A DNA stretch of 64,000 nt, taken from positions 3,968,001 through 4,032,000 of the forward strand of contig NZ_CP108025.1 in the NCBI RefSeq assembly GCF_041435095.1, given 5' to 3'. A model generated the notes under the pieces. It saw nothing but the letters and a program-made list of their open reading frames with translations. It ran no database searches and was not told the origin of the DNA. Made by a program: the position numbers and the translations under genes. Shown here piece by piece: positions 38,573 through 48,937 of the stretch (within the stretch, counting starts at the first letter, position 1; every line of letters begins with the position of its first letter). The stretch is from Kitasatospora sp. NBC_00315. Lineage in GTDB: Bacteria > Actinomycetota > Actinomycetes > Streptomycetales > Streptomycetaceae.

Positions 38573-41500
38573 TCACCGGCCGGCACCGCTCTCCACCAGC
38601 AGTCCGTCCGCCTCGCGCTCGCGCTGCCACATCGCCGACAGCCGTCCGCCCGGATCCGCCGTGAGCCCGGCCCAGCTGCCCCGCTCGACGACCCGGCCGT
38701 GGTCCAGGACGAGGATCTCGTCCACGGCGCCGGGGGCGGCCAGGCCGGCCAGGCGGTGGGTGATCAGCAGGGTGGTACGGCCCGCGGTGGCCGCCAGCAG
38801 ATCCGCGGTGAGGGCGTCGGCGGTGGGCAGGTCGAGGTGCTCGGCGGGCTCGTCCAGCAGCAGTACGGGGAAGTCCGCGAGCAGCGCGCGGGCCAGTGCG
38901 AGCCGCTGGCGCTGGCCGCCGGAGAGCCGGCCGCCGTGCTCGCCGACCATGGTGTCCAGGCCCCCGGGCAGGGTGTCGACCCAGTCCAGCAGGCGCGCTC
39001 CGCGCAGGGCCGCGCGCAGCTCCTCCTCGCCGGCCTGGGGCCGGGCGAGCCGCAGGTTCTCCCGCAGGGAGCTGTCGAAGACGTGCGCGTCCTGGGCGCA
39101 GAGACCGATGGCGCGGCGGACGTCGTCCGAGGCGACGGCGGCGCTGTCCACAGCCTGTGGACGACCGGCGGCGAAGGTGACCGTGCCGGCGCTGCGGTCC
39201 AGAAAGCGCAGCAGCGTCTGCGCGAGGGTGCTCTTGCCGGAGCCGGACGGGCCGACGACGGCGATCCGCCGTCCGGGCCCGAGGTCGAGCGAGACGCCGA
39301 AGATCGCGTCCTGCTCCTGACCGGGGTGCCGGGCGGCCAGGCCGCGGACGGCGAGCGGCAGCGGATCGCCGGGCAGCGCCGCCGGCTCGGCGGGTTCGCC
39401 GACCGGCGCCGGGCTGTCCAGCACCTCCGCCAGCCGGGCCCGCGCCGCCCGGCTGCGCTCGCGGGCCTGCACGGCGAGCGGCATCCCGGTGACCGCCTCG
39501 AAGGCGGCCAGCGGTGTCAGCACGATGACGGCCAGGCAGACCGGCGGCAACGCGCCGCTGCTGACGCCGTGGATGCCGACGGCGGCGGCCGCCGTCACGG
39601 TGAGGCCGGTGAGCAGCGTGATCAGACCGGCGCCGAGCGCCGTGGTCGCGGCCGAGCGGGCGGCCAGCGAGGTGAGGGCGGCGTCGGCGGCGCGGACGGC
39701 GGCCAGCCGGGTCGGCAGGGCGCCGGCGACGGTCAGCTCGGCGGTGCCGGTGAAGGTGTCGACCACGGCGTCCGCCAGGTCGCCGCGCGCCGGCGCCTGC
39801 CGGCGCTCCGCGCGCCCGGACAACCGGACGGCGACGACCGGCACCACGGCGCCCGCGAGCAGCAGACCGGCGGCGAGGACCACCCCGGCCCAGGGCAGCA
39901 GGAGAGCGAGTGCGACCGAGGAGGCCAGCGAGACCACCGCCGCGATCGCCGCCGGCAGCCGCCAGCGCAGGTAGTGGTCCTGGATCGCGTCCACGTCCGC
40001 GACCAGCCGCGAGAGCAGGTCGCCCCGGCGGTGGGCCGGCAGCCCGGCGGGGGCCAGCTGCTCCAGCCGGCGGTAGACGGCGGTGCGGAGCGTGCCGAGG
40101 CCGCGCAGCACCGCGTCGTGCGAGACCAGCCGCTCGGCGTAGCGGAACACACTGCGGCCGATGCCGAAGGCCCGCACGGCGGTGACCGCCATCATCAGGT
40201 AGAGCACCGGCGGCATCTCGGAGGCGTACGAGATGAGGTAGCCGGAGGTGCCCATCAAGGCGACGGCGCAGAGCAGGGCCAGCGAGCCGAGCAGGGTGGC
40301 GAGCGCGAGCCGGGGCCCGCCCGGCCCCGCCGGTTCGGGCTCGGGCTCGGACGTCGCGGGCGTCGCGGGCGCCGAGGGCGCCGAGGGCGCCGAGGGCGGT
40401 GGGGGCGGCGGGGGCGGCGCGGGCGTCGCGGGCGTCGCGGGCGTCGGCGCGGCCACCACCCGGGCGGCCACCACCCGGGCGGCCGCGCCGTCGGGGGCGG
40501 GGCCGGGGGCGGCGGGGGCGGGGCCGGGGGCGGCGGGGCAGGGGGCGGCTGGCTCGGCCTCCGGCGCCGTCAGGCGGTGCCGGGCGTCCGCCACCGCCAG
40601 CAGCGCCGGACGGTGCGCGACCAGCAGCACCGTCCGGGCCGGGTCGGCGGCCAGCGCCCGGACCGCCTCGACGACGGCGGCCTCGCTCTCACCGTCCAGG
40701 TTGGCGGTGGGTTCGTCCAGCAGGACGAGCGGGCGGTCGGTGGCGAGCAGCGCGCGGGCCAGCGCCAGACGCTGGCGCTGCCCGGCGGAGAGGCCGGCGC
40801 CGCCCTCGCCCAGGCGGGTGTCGACGCCGAGGGGGAGGCGGTCGACGAAGTCGAGCGCGTGGGCGGCGGCCAGCGCGCGGCGGATCTCCTCGCGCCCGGC
40901 GTCCGGGCTGGTGAGCCGGACGTTGTCGGCCACCGTGCCGGCGAACAGGTGGGGACGCTGCGGGACCCAGGCGATCTGCCGGTGCCAGCCGCTCCGGTCG
41001 AGGTCGGCGAGCCGGTGGCGGGTGCCGTCGGCGGCGGTGACGGTGACGCTCCCCGCGTCGGGCGCGGTGAGGCCGAGCAGGACGGACAGCAGAGTGCTCT
41101 TCCCCGCGCCGCTGGGCCCGGTGAGGACGGTGGTCGTCCCCGGTGCGAGGGTCAGGCCCGCGTCCCGCAGGGCGGGGGCGCCGCGGCCGGGGAAGGAGGC
41201 GGTGACGCCGGTGACGGTGATGGTGGCGCCGGCCAGCGGGGGCGCCGGGGTGCCGCCGGCCGCCGGGAGCGCGGTCTCCAGCACCCGGAAGATCTCCTCG
41301 GCGGCGGTGAGGCCCTCGACACTGGAGTGGTAGAGCGTGCCGACCTGCCGGATCGGCACGTACACCTCGGGCGCCAGGATGAGGATCAGCAGGCCGGTTT
41401 CGAGGTCGAGGGTGCCGTCGACCAGCCGGAAGCCGACGGTGACGGCCACCAGCGCGACCGAGAGGGTGGAGAGCAGTTCCAGCGCGAACGAGGAGACGAA

Positions 41501-42223
41501 CGCGATCCGCAGCGTGCGCAGGGTCGCGCGGCGGTAGTCGGCGGTGATCCGGGAGATCGTGGCGGCCTGGGCCTTGGCCCGATTGAAGACCTTGAGCGTC
41601 GGCAGACCGGCCACGACGTCCAGGAAGTGGTGCGAGAGCCGGGCCAGACTCGCCCACTGCCGGTCCATCCGGCTCTGGGTGGCCATCCCGATCAGCGCCA
41701 TGAAGAGCGGGATCAGGGGGAGCGTCCCGGCGATGATCGCGGCGGAGGTGAGGTCGGCCCCGACGATCCGCAGCAGCACGACCACCGGGACCACCACGGC
41801 CAGCGCCAGCTGCGGGAGGTAGCGGGCGAAGTAGTCGTCGAGGGCGTCGACACCCCGGGTGGCGAGAGCGGTGAGCTCGCCGGTGCGCCGGCCCGCCAGG
41901 TAGGACGGGCCGAGGGCGGTGGCGTGGTCGAGCAGCCGGCGGCGCAGGGTGGACTTCACCCGGGCCACCGAGCGGTGCGCGGCCAGCTCGGTGAGCCAGG
42001 TGACCAGCGCCCGGCCCGCCGCGGTGGCGGCGAGCAGCAGCAGCGGCCCGGCCAGCTCGTCGACTCCGGCCCGCTGCTGGAAGGCCCGGACGACGATCTC
42101 GGCGATCAGGCTCGCCTGCGCGACCACCAGGGCCGCGCCCGCCCCGCCGAGGATCACCGATCCGGCGAGGAAGGCACGGGTGGTGCGGGCGTACGCCAGC
42201 AGGCGCGGGTCCACGGGTTTCAC
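38573..42223 (-). CDS. cydDC: Fused CydD-CydC ABC exporter
   Basis: 1216 residues in one chain. The N-terminal half is CydD (six helices, then Walker A GPSGAGKST about residue 369, signature LSAGQRQR, Walker B LVLLDEP). A Pro/Ala-rich linker (about 560-620) leads to the CydC half (six helices, Walker A GPSGSGKST, signature LSGGQRQR, Walker B VLLLDEP). In most bacteria these are two genes; the fusion is usual in streptomycetes. The exporter moves glutathione or cysteine outward and is needed to assemble cytochrome bd. The GTG start follows GAGAGG, 18 bp after the cydB stop. Confidence 0.93.
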   Translation of the reverse strand: MKPVDPRLLAYARTTRAFLAGSVILGGAGAALVVAQASLIAEIVVRAFQQRAGVDELAGPLLLLAATAAGRALVTWLTELAAHRSVARVKSTLRRRLLDHATALGPSYLAGRRTGELTALATRGVDALDDYFARYLPQLALAVVVPVVVLLRIVGADLTSAAIIAGTLPLIPLFMALIGMATQSRMDRQWASLARLSHHFLDVVAGLPTLKVFNRAKAQAATISRITADYRRATLRTLRIAFVSSFALELLSTLSVALVAVTVGFRLVDGTLDLETGLLILILAPEVYVPIRQVGTLYHSSVEGLTAAEEIFRVLETALPAAGGTPAPPLAGATITVTGVTASFPGRGAPALRDAGLTLAPGTTTVLTGPSGAGKSTLLSVLLGLTAPDAGSVTVTAADGTRHRLADLDRSGWHRQIAWVPQRPHLFAGTVADNVRLTSPDAGREEIRRALAAAHALDFVDRLPLGVDTRLGEGGAGLSAGQRQRLALARALLATDRPLVLLDEPTANLDGESEAAVVEAVRALAADPARTVLLVAHRPALLAVADARHRLTAPEAEPAAPCPAAPGPAPAAPGPAPDGAAARVVAARVVAAPTPATPATPAPPPPPPPPSAPSAPSAPATPATSEPEPEPAGPGGPRLALATLLGSLALLCAVALMGTSGYLISYASEMPPVLYLMMAVTAVRAFGIGRSVFRYAERLVSHDAVLRGLGTLRTAVYRRLEQLAPAGLPAHRRGDLLSRLVADVDAIQDHYLRWRLPAAIAAVVSLASSVALALLLPWAGVVLAAGLLLAGAVVPVVAVRLSGRAERRQAPARGDLADAVVDTFTGTAELTVAGALPTRLAAVRAADAALTSLAARSAATTALGAGLITLLTGLTVTAAAAVGIHGVSSGALPPVCLAVIVLTPLAAFEAVTGMPLAVQARERSRAARARLAEVLDSPAPVGEPAEPAALPGDPLPLAVRGLAARHPGQEQDAIFGVSLDLGPGRRIAVVGPSGSGKSTLAQTLLRFLDRSAGTVTFAAGRPQAVDSAAVASDDVRRAIGLCAQDAHVFDSSLRENLRLARPQAGEEELRAALRGARLLDWVDTLPGGLDTMVGEHGGRLSGGQRQRLALARALLADFPVLLLDEPAEHLDLPTADALTADLLAATAGRTTLLITHRLAGLAAPGAVDEILVLDHGRVVERGSWAGLTADPGGRLSAMWQREREADGLLVESGAGR

Positions 42224-42241
42224 GTCGGCTGCCTCTCGGCG

Positions 42242-43267
<1,026 letters not shown>

Positions 43268-43287
43268 GCTCTCTCAGTCCCCGGGCG

Positions 43288-44832
43288 TCAGTAGGCGAAG
43301 GCGAGCGGCTTGTCGGCGTCCTCGTCCGAGGACGGCCCGCGCAGGGTCGGGTCCTTCGCCGGGGGCCGCTCGGACGTGTCCGGGCCGGCCTTGGCGTACT
43401 TGACCATCAGCTTCACCTCGATGACCGCGAGGATCGCGTACAGCAGGGTGAAGGTGCTCAGCGCGATCACCTGGGTGGTCACGCTGACGTTGGGTGAGAC
43501 CGCGTCAGCCGTCCGCATCAGGCCGAACACCGCCCAGGGCTGACGGCCCATCTCGGTGAAGATCCAGCCGAAGCTGTTGGCGATCAGCGGGAAGCCCATG
43601 GTGAGGATGCCGATCCGCCAGCTCCACCTGGTGAGGAAGGGTCCGAGCTCCCGGCCCCGGGTCAGCATCAGCCTGGGGACCTCGTCCTCGGCGGTGCGGT
43701 GCTCGGGCGCGAGGAACCATTTCCTGCGGGTGGTCCAGAGCCCGACCAGGCCGGCCAGGAAGGAGGTCATCCCGAAGCCGATCATGAGGCGGAAGCCCCA
43801 GTACGTCACGAAGATGTTCGGGATGTAGTCCTTCGGCTCGCCACCGAACCTCGTGGCCTCGGCGGCGGCGGTGTCGTTGATGCCGGGCACCGGCGAGCTG
43901 AAGTTGCTGTTGGCCAGGAAGGACAGTATCCCCGGGATCTCCAGCTCGACCGAGTTGTGCCCCTGGTTGACGTTCCCGACCGCGAAGATCGAGAACGGCG
44001 CCGGGTCCTGGGTCTCCCACAGTGCCTCGGCGGCGGCCATCTTCATCGGCTGCTGCTTGAACATGACCTTCGCCAGCTCGTCACCGGTCAGCGCGGTACC
44101 GAGGCCGAAGACCACCGCGAGCACCAGGCCGAGCCGCAGCGAGGTGCGCATCACGGCGGTCCGCTTCGGGTCCGCGCCCTCGGGGCGGCGCTTGGCCTTC
44201 CACAGGTGGACGGAGGAGATGCCGACCACGAAGGCCGCACCGGTCAGGAAGGCGGCGGTGAGCGTGTGCAGCACGACGACCACGGTGGTGTCCTGGAACA
44301 GCACCCGGGCGATGTCGTTGAGCTGTGCCTTGCCGGTGGCCGGGTTCACCTCGTAGCCGACGGGGTGCTGCATCCACGAGTTCGCGGCCAGGATGAAGTA
44401 GGCCGACAGCGAGGTGCCGATGGCGACCATCCACATGCAGGCGCAGTGGATCTTCTTCGGCAGCTTGTCCCAGCCGAAGATCCAGAGCCCGATGAAGGTC
44501 GACTCGAAGAAGAAGGCGATCAGCGCCTCCATCGCGAGCGGCGCCCCGAAGACGTCGCCGACGAAGCGCGAGTAGTCGGACCAGTTCATGCCGAACTGGA
44601 ACTCCTGCACGATGCCGGTGACCACGCCCATCGCGATGTTGATCAGGAAGAGCTTGCCCCAGAACTTGGTGGCGTGGAAGTACTTCTCCTTGCCGGTCCG
44701 CACCCAGGCGGTCTCCAGCCCGGCCACGACCGAGGCCAGGCTGATCGTCAGCGGGACGAAGAGGTAGTGGTAGACGGTGGTGATGCCGAACTGCCATCGC
44801 GCGATGGTCTCGTGAGCGACTGCTAGGTCCAC
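43288..44832 (-). CDS. cydA: Cytochrome bd ubiquinol oxidase subunit I
   Basis: 514 residues, with the heme-bearing subunit features: RWQFGITTVYHYLFVPLTI with the distal heme His, EFQFGMNWSDYSRFVGD, the quinol-binding Q-loop region of the short type, and FGWIFTEMGRQPW. A GTG start has GGAGAGAGGG upstream. First gene of the cydA-cydB-cydDC operon. A Rex-type operator lies about 104 bp upstream, so expression should rise when NADH is high or O2 low. Confidence 0.96.
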   Translation of the reverse strand: MDLAVAHETIARWQFGITTVYHYLFVPLTISLASVVAGLETAWVRTGKEKYFHATKFWGKLFLINIAMGVVTGIVQEFQFGMNWSDYSRFVGDVFGAPLAMEALIAFFFESTFIGLWIFGWDKLPKKIHCACMWMVAIGTSLSAYFILAANSWMQHPVGYEVNPATGKAQLNDIARVLFQDTTVVVVLHTLTAAFLTGAAFVVGISSVHLWKAKRRPEGADPKRTAVMRTSLRLGLVLAVVFGLGTALTGDELAKVMFKQQPMKMAAAEALWETQDPAPFSIFAVGNVNQGHNSVELEIPGILSFLANSNFSSPVPGINDTAAAEATRFGGEPKDYIPNIFVTYWGFRLMIGFGMTSFLAGLVGLWTTRRKWFLAPEHRTAEDEVPRLMLTRGRELGPFLTRWSWRIGILTMGFPLIANSFGWIFTEMGRQPWAVFGLMRTADAVSPNVSVTTQVIALSTFTLLYAILAVIEVKLMVKYAKAGPDTSERPPAKDPTLRGPSSDEDADKPLAFAY

Positions 44833-45393
44833 TTCGCCCTCTCTCCGGCCAGGGAGTCATTACGTCTTATAGCGGACAAATTTCATATATAGCGACAGAG
44901 CATCACGTTGCCACGCAAGCTTGTCCGCTTGTGAACGTGAATACATTCACAAGGGCAGTATCCATCATACTTATGGCGGTACTGCAAGGGGGGTGTGGTG
45001 GTACGCGTCACAGCCGCCGGACGGCCGTCCGACAGGGCGCTCACGGGGTCACCGGCGCCGCCCCGCCGTTCGGGCCAGTGTGCTGAGTGCGCCCGACCCG
45101 CCACAACCGGCAGCCGGTCGCCGCGACCCGGCCTTTTGGACGATCAGGCGCTTGACAGCGGACGGGCCGTCGTCCGCCCGCCCCCCGGGCGGTGGTCCGC
45201 CGCTCGACGGTGGCGCGAGCGGAGGGCCGGGCACGACGCTCCGGGGTGCCCGGGGACAGCACCGGGAACAGCACCGGGGATCGCCTCGGGGACCAACCCG
45301 GCGGGACCAACCCGGCGAGCCGATCGACGGCCGGGACCTTAGCGTTCTCGGTATGCCCACCTGCGGAGTCGTCGATCCCACCGGGAGCTGACC
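44833..45393. other. Intergenic region between cydA and mscL
   Basis: 561 bp. The part at 44850-44960 is the cydA promoter region: markedly AT-rich for this genome, with TATATATGAAAT as a possible minus-strand -10 region, a 9-bp inverted repeat AGCGGACAA/TTGTCCGCT (44871-44879 and 44921-44929) and the Rex-like site. From 45000 to 45393 there is GC-rich sequence with short direct repeats (ACCAACCCGGCG twice near 45290-45316) and no gene. Confidence 0.6.
44929..44952. promoter_or_regulatory. Rex operator upstream of cydA
   Basis: CGTGAATACATTCACA (44936-44951) matches the streptomycete Rex site TGTGAA-N4-TTCACA at 11 of 12 fixed positions. A further half-site TTGTGAA (44929-44935) abuts it, giving also a perfect CTTGTGAA...TTCACAAG pair with a 10-bp centre (44928-44953). 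Rex control of cydABCD by the NADH/NAD ratio is established in S. coelicolor; the extra half-site is unusual. Confidence 0.75.
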
Positions 45394-45831
45394 GTGATCA
45401 AAGGCTTCAAGAACTTCCTCATGCGCGGCGACGTCATCATCGTGGCGATCGGTCTGATCGTCGCCCTGGCCTTCAGCACGCTCATCAAGGCGTTCACCGA
45501 CTTCGTCATCAACCCGATCATCACCCGGCTGCAGGGTTCGAACTCGGTCGGGCTGGGCTGGCAGCTCGGGGACGAGGGGAACGCGGCCACGTACCTCGAC
45601 CTCGGTGCCTTCATCTCGGCGATCGTCTACTTCGTGATCTTCATGGCCGTCGTCTACTTCGTCATCGTGCTGCCCTACAAGCACGTCCAGGCCCGTCGTG
45701 GGCTGATCGTCTTCGGCGACCCCGTCCCGACCAAGATCTGTACGGCCTGCCTGTCCGACGACATCCCACGGGCCGCGACCAGGTGCAGGTACTGCGGCAG
45801 CGACCAGCCCGCCGCCGGAGTCCCGGCCTGA
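45394..45831 (+). CDS. mscL: Large-conductance mechanosensitive channel with C-terminal zinc-ribbon-like tail
   Basis: 145 residues. FKNFLMRGDVIIVAIGLIVALAFSTLIKAFTDFVINPII is the MscL first helix and gate, and the second helix is AIVYFVIFMAVVYFVIVLPY. The channel opens under membrane tension to save cells from hypo-osmotic shock. Unlike the standard helical-bundle end, the C-terminus carries ICTACLSDDIPRAATRCRYCGS, a CxxC...CxxC zinc-ribbon pattern. The GTG has GGGAG 6 nt upstream. Single gene. Confidence 0.93.
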   Translation: MIKGFKNFLMRGDVIIVAIGLIVALAFSTLIKAFTDFVINPIITRLQGSNSVGLGWQLGDEGNAATYLDLGAFISAIVYFVIFMAVVYFVIVLPYKHVQARRGLIVFGDPVPTKICTACLSDDIPRAATRCRYCGSDQPAAGVPA

Positions 45832-46005
45832 GCCGGCCGGTGACGCCCCGTCAGCGGCCGGTGGTGCCCGGCGCCGACCCGCAGGACCCGGCCCGACGCG
45901 GCGGGGCGAGCCCTGACACGGGCCGGCCACCGTCGCGCGGCCGAGGTCGTGCGGCGCGGAGAAGGCGGTGCGCACCCGCCCGCGACGGTCGGCCGTCCTC
46001 CCCGC

Positions 46006-46293
46006 TCAGAGAGTCTGCCGGTAACTGCCGCCGTCCCTGGTACGGGCCAGCAGGTGCGCCTCGACCAGGTAGCGGCGCAGCGCCGAGCAGTCGTCGTGCA
46101 CCGCGAGCAGCGCCGCGTTGACCTCGGGTTCGGTGTAGTCGCGGCCGGGTTCGAAGAGGGTCCGCGCGAGGTGGACGAGCAGTTGCTCGCGGCGGGCGGC
46201 CTTGCGCGGGACGCTGATCAGGCGGCCGTGCGAGAACAGGCTCTCCACGTCGCGCGGGCCGCCGGGGGCGGTACGGGTGCTGGTCTCGGACAT
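46006..46293 (-). CDS. DUF2087 domain protein
   Basis: 95 residues. GRLISVPRKAARREQLLVHLARTLFEPGRDYTEPEVNAALLAVHDDCSALRRYLVEAHLLART is the complete DUF2087 winged-helix-like domain (PRKxAKR, then YxExEVN and DxxxLRRxLV). The ATG at 46293 follows GAGAGGG at 8 nt. Such proteins are thought to be DNA- or RNA-binding; function unproven. Monocistronic, downstream of the two-component system on the same strand. Confidence 0.85.
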   Translation of the reverse strand: MSETSTRTAPGGPRDVESLFSHGRLISVPRKAARREQLLVHLARTLFEPGRDYTEPEVNAALLAVHDDCSALRRYLVEAHLLARTRDGGSYRQTL

Positions 46294-46358
46294 GTCACCG
46301 ACCCTCTCCCGCGGGGCGCCGGCGGGGCAACGCGTTTTCGCCGCCCGGCAGTCGGCCC

Positions 46359-46398
46359 GGCGGACAGGCGGACAGGCGGACAGGCGGACAGGCGGAAA
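46359..46398. repeat. 8-bp tandem repeat GGCGGACA
   Basis: Four exact copies of GGCGGACA (46359-46390) and a fifth that differs at one base (GGCGGAAA) lie between the DUF2087 gene start and the sensor kinase stop. A slippage-prone microsatellite in a non-coding gap. Confidence 0.85.
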
Positions 46399-46427
46399 AC
46401 GGTGGCGCTCCCGGCGGGTGGCGGCGG

Positions 46428-47909
46428 TCACCGCTGGCGGGGGATCTCCATCCGGAAGACCGCGCCGTCGCCCGGGGTGCTGCGCAGGGTGAGGGTGCCG
46501 CCGTGGGCGTGGGTGAGGGCGGTGGCGATGGCGAGGCCGAGGCCGGCGCCGCCGCCGTCGTGCCGGCTGCGGGAGGCGTCCACCCGGTAGAACCGGTCGA
46601 AGACGCGTTCGGCCTGGTCGCGGGTGAGGCCGGGGCCGGAGTCGGCGACCTCCAGCAGGCAGTCGCCCCGGGCGGTGCCCACGCCGATCCGGACGGCCGT
46701 ACCGGGCGGGGTGTGCTTGACGGCGTTGCCGACCAGGTTGGTGACCACCTGGCGCAGCCGCGCCTCGTCGCCGAGGACGGGGGCGGCGCCGGGCGCGCCC
46801 TGGCCGGCGGGGCCGGTGAGGGCGACCGGGCGGGTCGGGTCCAGGGCGGTGAGGTCGTGCAGGGCGTCGGCGGCCAGCGTGCGCAGGTCCATCGGGGCGA
46901 GGTCGAGCGGGCGCTCCTCGTCGAGCCGGGCGAGCACCAGCAGGTCCTCGACCAGGGTGCCCATCCGGACGGCCTCGTTCTCGATCCGGCCCATGGTGCG
47001 GTTGACGTCAGCGGGCGTGGGCAGCGCGCCCATCCGGTACAGCTCCGCGAACCCGCGGATGCCGGCCAGCGGGGTGCGCAGCTCGTGCGAGGCGTCCGCG
47101 ACGAAGCGCCGCATCCGGGCCTCGGACTCGGCGCGGGCCGCGAAGGCCGCCTCGATCTGGGTGAGCATCCCGTTGAGCGCAGCCGAGAGCCGGCCGACCT
47201 CGGTGCGCGGGGAGAGCTCCGGCATCCGGTGCGACAGCTCGCCCGAGGCGATCCTGGCGGCGCCGTCCTCGATGATCCGCAGCTGCCGCAGCCCGGCCCG
47301 GACGGCGAAGAAGCCGAGGGCGGCGATCAGCAGCAGGACCACCCCGCCGATCACCAGGAAGGAGGTGCGCAGCTTGCCGACGGTGGCGTCGATGTCGTCG
47401 CGGGAGACCGCGACCAGCAGGTAGGAGGGGCTCGGCGCGGCGAACTCGCTGCCGGTGCTCTGCCGCTGGAGCGGCAGCACGAGGACCCGCCAGGTGCCGT
47501 GACCGCGTCCGTCGGGCAGGTCGAAGGCGGTGTCCGGGTCGGTGGCGGGCAGGTCGAGCCGGCTGAGCTGCGGCGCCGGGTCGGAGTCGGCGATCGGCTG
47601 CCGGACGGTCTGCTGCACCTTGCCGTCCGCGGAGAGGTACTGGACGACGTACTGGCTGGGCAGGGCGGCCAGGTACTGCGCCGCGCGCTTGCCGGGGACG
47701 GCCGGGGCCTGGCCCTTGTCGCCCCAGGTCTGGCGGCCGGGCGCGCGGTGCGAGAGCGGCTCGGCGAAGCGCTGGAGCTGTTCGTCCATCCGCTGTTCGA
47801 GCTGGTGGCGGACGGTGCCGAGGACGACCGTGTCACTGACCGCGAGGCCGGTGGTGACCAGGAGCAGGGCGAGGATCAGCAGGCGGGCGCGGAGCGAGAG
47901 CCGGGTCAT
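46428..47909 (-). CDS. Two-component sensor histidine kinase
   Basis: 493 residues. Two membrane helices (about 8-30 and 183-205) flank an extracytoplasmic sensor region of about 150 residues; HAMP (about 205-260) is followed by a HisKA domain with H275 in DASHELRTPLAGIRGF and a catalytic domain with NAVKHT, DSGPGL and GGAGLGLAIA. It belongs to the MtrB/PrrB/CutS-like actinobacterial kinases. It starts 8 bp after the response regulator gene. Its proximity to the export operon 48938-53091 suggests it senses envelope stress or a peptide, not proven. Confidence 0.92.
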   Translation of the reverse strand: MTRLSLRARLLILALLLVTTGLAVSDTVVLGTVRHQLEQRMDEQLQRFAEPLSHRAPGRQTWGDKGQAPAVPGKRAAQYLAALPSQYVVQYLSADGKVQQTVRQPIADSDPAPQLSRLDLPATDPDTAFDLPDGRGHGTWRVLVLPLQRQSTGSEFAAPSPSYLLVAVSRDDIDATVGKLRTSFLVIGGVVLLLIAALGFFAVRAGLRQLRIIEDGAARIASGELSHRMPELSPRTEVGRLSAALNGMLTQIEAAFAARAESEARMRRFVADASHELRTPLAGIRGFAELYRMGALPTPADVNRTMGRIENEAVRMGTLVEDLLVLARLDEERPLDLAPMDLRTLAADALHDLTALDPTRPVALTGPAGQGAPGAAPVLGDEARLRQVVTNLVGNAVKHTPPGTAVRIGVGTARGDCLLEVADSGPGLTRDQAERVFDRFYRVDASRSRHDGGGAGLGLAIATALTHAHGGTLTLRSTPGDGAVFRMEIPRQR

Positions 47910-47917
47910 CCCGCGGT

Positions 47918-48736
47918 TCAGTTCTGCGGCGGCCGGCGCAGGGCGTAGCCGATGCCCCGGACGGTGTGGATCAGCTTGGGCCCGTGCGCGGGGCCGGAGT
48001 CGAGCTTGCGGCGCAGGTAGGAGATGTACGACTCGACGATGGAGAGGTCCCCGCCGAAGTCGTACGCCCAGACGTGGTCCAGGATCTGCGCCTTGGAGAC
48101 CACCCGGCCGACGTTGGCCAGCAGGTAGTGCAGCAGTTTGAACTCGGTCGGCGAGAGCGAGACCGGGACGCCGGCCCGGGTGACCTCGTGGGCGATCGGG
48201 TCGAGGGTGAGGTCGGCAACGACCAGGCGGCCGTCCTCGGCGGGGCCGCCGGCCCGGCGCAGGATCGCCCGGATCCGGGCGATCAGCTCCTCCAGGCTGA
48301 ACGGCTTGGTGACGTAGTCGTCCGCGCCGACGGCCAGCCCCTGGACCTTGTCGCCGACGCCGTCCTTCGCGGTGAGGAAGAGCACCGGCAGGTGCTCGCC
48401 GGAGTGTGCGGGCCCGGCGATCTGGCCGCGCCGGGTCTGCTCGCGCAGCCGTTCGACGACGGTGAAGCCGTCCAGGTCGGGGAGCATCACGTCGAGCACG
48501 ATCAGGTCGGGACGTTCGGCGGCGACGGCGGCGAGCGCCTCGTGGCCGGTCGCGGCGGAGGAGACCCGGAAGCCGGAGAACCGGAGCGAGGCGGAGAGCA
48601 GCTCGCGGATGTTCGGTTCGTCGTCGACGACGAGGAGGAAGGCTTCACCGGTGCTGCCGGGGGCCGCCGCGGCCCCAGGTGTCGACACGATCCCTTGCAC
48701 GGCTGTTCGGCCTCCCGGTCGGACGATGGCACTCAT
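47918..48736 (-). CDS. OmpR-family response regulator
   Basis: 272 residues. Receiver domain with phospho-acceptor D82 in LIVLDVMLPDLDG, LFLTAKD and YVTKPFSLEEL; C-terminal winged helix (LSPTEFKLLHYLLANVGRVVSKAQILDHVWAYDFGGDLSIVESYISYLRRKLD). The ATG at 48736 is chosen as the nearest in-frame Met; a GTG at 48700 or later is possible because the receiver starts near residue 33 of this frame. Partner of the downstream kinase. Confidence 0.9.
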   Translation of the reverse strand: MSAIVRPGGRTAVQGIVSTPGAAAAPGSTGEAFLLVVDDEPNIRELLSASLRFSGFRVSSAATGHEALAAVAAERPDLIVLDVMLPDLDGFTVVERLREQTRRGQIAGPAHSGEHLPVLFLTAKDGVGDKVQGLAVGADDYVTKPFSLEELIARIRAILRRAGGPAEDGRLVVADLTLDPIAHEVTRAGVPVSLSPTEFKLLHYLLANVGRVVSKAQILDHVWAYDFGGDLSIVESYISYLRRKLDSGPAHGPKLIHTVRGIGYALRRPPQN

Positions 48737-48886
48737 ACGGACGATAGCCCGGTCGAGGCTATGCACGGTCGATGAATGTTGGATTAACCAGCTTAGCCGG
48801 GGGGGGATTTTTCCCGGACCGGTCGGGGCCCGGCGACGGACCGGTGGGGCCGGCCGACGGCGTCCCGCCGGCGGGGGGCAGAGCGA

Positions 48887-48915
48887 GGCCCGGCCGGCGT
48901 GCTGCCGGCCGGGCC
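48887..48915 (-). terminator. Hairpin after the export operon
   Basis: GGCCCGGCCGGC (48887-48898) pairs perfectly with GCCGGCCGGGCC (48904-48915), loop 5 nt, 22 nt past the stop of the DUF5666 gene. It separates the export operon from the two-component genes. Confidence 0.78.
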
Positions 48916-48937
48916 GCTGTCGTCCGGTGCCGCGGGG

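Noticed and set aside
45533..45560. GGTTCGAAC resembling a tRNA T-loop
   Set aside because: It lies inside the mscL coding sequence and has no flanking tRNA arms.
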